From positions 1 to 6,076 of the forward strand of contig JALTMS010000247.1 in the NCBI GenBank assembly GCA_027001345.1: a stretch of DNA of 6,076 bases, read 5' to 3'. Source of the DNA: Acidobacteriota bacterium. Lineage in GTDB: Bacteria > Acidobacteriota > Polarisedimenticolia > J045. The notes under the pieces were generated by a model, which saw only the letters and a list, made by a program, of their open reading frames with translations, ran no database searches and had not been told where the DNA came from. Each line of letters starts with the position of its first letter. Position 1 is the first letter of the stretch. The position numbers were made by a program, and so were the translations under genes. This document shows, piece by piece, positions 5,841 to 6,076 of this stretch.

Positions 5841-6076
5841 CTACCGACTGGTCCGGACCCGCGACCCGTATCTGGCGTTCTTCCAGTCGCGCCGCCATTT
5901 CGACAGGCGGCGACCGGTCCGGTAGAGCCAGCCCACCAGACCCCCGGGTAGTCGGGCCGGGCGGCCTTCGAGATCGGCCCGAATACGCTCGACGGCGATC
6001 CGATCGAGCTGGTACAGCGCCCGCTGCAGCGGGCGCTGTACCAGCTCGATCGGATCGCCGTCGAGCGTATTCGGGC
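5841..6076 (-). CDS. C-terminal fragment of an unidentified protein
   Basis: A minus-strand frame is open from the right edge to a TAG at 5843-5841. The part outside the suspect second palindrome arm (5841-6026) encodes about 61 residues. It has a likely helix, QRALYQLDRIAVERIRADLE, then GRPARLPGGLVGWLYR and a strongly basic tail with WRRDW, ending RVRTSR. Codons end mainly in G or C, as in the neighbours, which is why I call it coding. I do not recognise the family; the basic, tryptophan-containing tail could lie at a membrane surface or bind nucleic acid, but this is a guess. Residues encoded by 6027-6076 should be disregarded if the terminal inverted repeat is an artefact. The gene is upstream of, and in the same direction as, the XdhC-like gene. 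Confidence 0.5.
   Translation of the reverse strand, partial: PNTLDGDPIELVQRPLQRALYQLDRIAVERIRADLEGRPARLPGGLVGWLYRTGRRLSKWRRDWKNARYGSRVRTSR
5977..6076. repeat. Perfect 100-bp inverted repeat at the window end
   Basis: Bases 5977-6026 are followed directly by their exact reverse complement, 6027-6076, with no spacer; the centre is CTGCAG at 6024-6029. I compared the two arms base by base and found no mismatch. The second arm ends exactly with the sequence. The left arm lies inside a minus-strand reading frame that continues naturally leftwards, while the right arm adds no new information. This is the pattern of a fold-back at a contig end from assembly or whole-genome amplification. A real hairpin end or protelomerase-type site is the less likely alternative. 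Confidence 0.95.

Noticed and set aside
4824..5951. Plus-strand open frame (375 codons) opposite the XdhC-like gene
   Set aside because: It is a shadow of the XdhC-like frame, with a Gln/Gly/Arg-rich composition and no known motif.
5977..6076. Protelomerase-type telomere or phage hairpin end
   Set aside because: There are no phage or plasmid genes nearby, and the left arm lies within a plausible chromosomal coding frame. A fold-back artefact at a contig end explains it more simply.

Overview
The window reads as ordinary chromosomal DNA from a GC-rich bacterium. It is densely packed with genes whose codons mostly end in G or C. Three gene types together are the best taxonomic hint: a radical SAM protein of the NLNPDKVCNFDCxYCQ type, an RNase E/G with a lysine/arginine-rich tail, and an HPr-kinase-like ATPase. 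Such a mix is familiar from Acidobacteriota, Planctomycetota and related lineages. That placement is a weak inference, since there is no rRNA or other phylogenetic marker here.

Layout from left to right. (1) The first 52 codons of a minus-strand gene resembling DUF533/YebE-type membrane-associated proteins run off the left edge. (2) A 139-bp divergent intergenic region carries a good -10 element and leads into a 69-residue cold-shock protein on the plus strand. (3) Its stop codon overlaps the stop of a convergent minus-strand HprK-like P-loop kinase. (4) A divergent intergenic region of about 187 bp, if the kinase start is placed as argued here, separates the kinase from a plus-strand pair: a radical SAM protein of unknown function and, 48 nt downstream, an RNase E/G family endoribonuclease with two duplicated Lys/Arg-rich tail motifs. 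(5) Four bases past the RNase stop ends a minus-strand XdhC/CoxI-like gene. (6) Upstream of that gene is the C-terminal part of another minus-strand gene that runs off the right edge. (7) The last 100 bases are a perfect, spacer-less inverted repeat, most likely a fold-back assembly or amplification artefact at a contig end.

Functionally, the cold-shock protein and RNase E/G are RNA-biology housekeeping genes. The radical SAM gene is probably co-transcribed with the RNase. The HprK-like and XdhC-like genes are both without the partners that would fix their roles (no HPr/PTS, PqqD or peptide-precursor gene, and no molybdenum hydroxylase subunits). I found no CRISPR array, tRNA, rRNA, transposase, phage or defence gene. 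I do not see a clearly new multi-gene system. The points most worth a second look are the terminal palindrome, the 180-nt duplication in the RNase tail, the radical SAM-RNase pairing and the diverged XdhC motifs.
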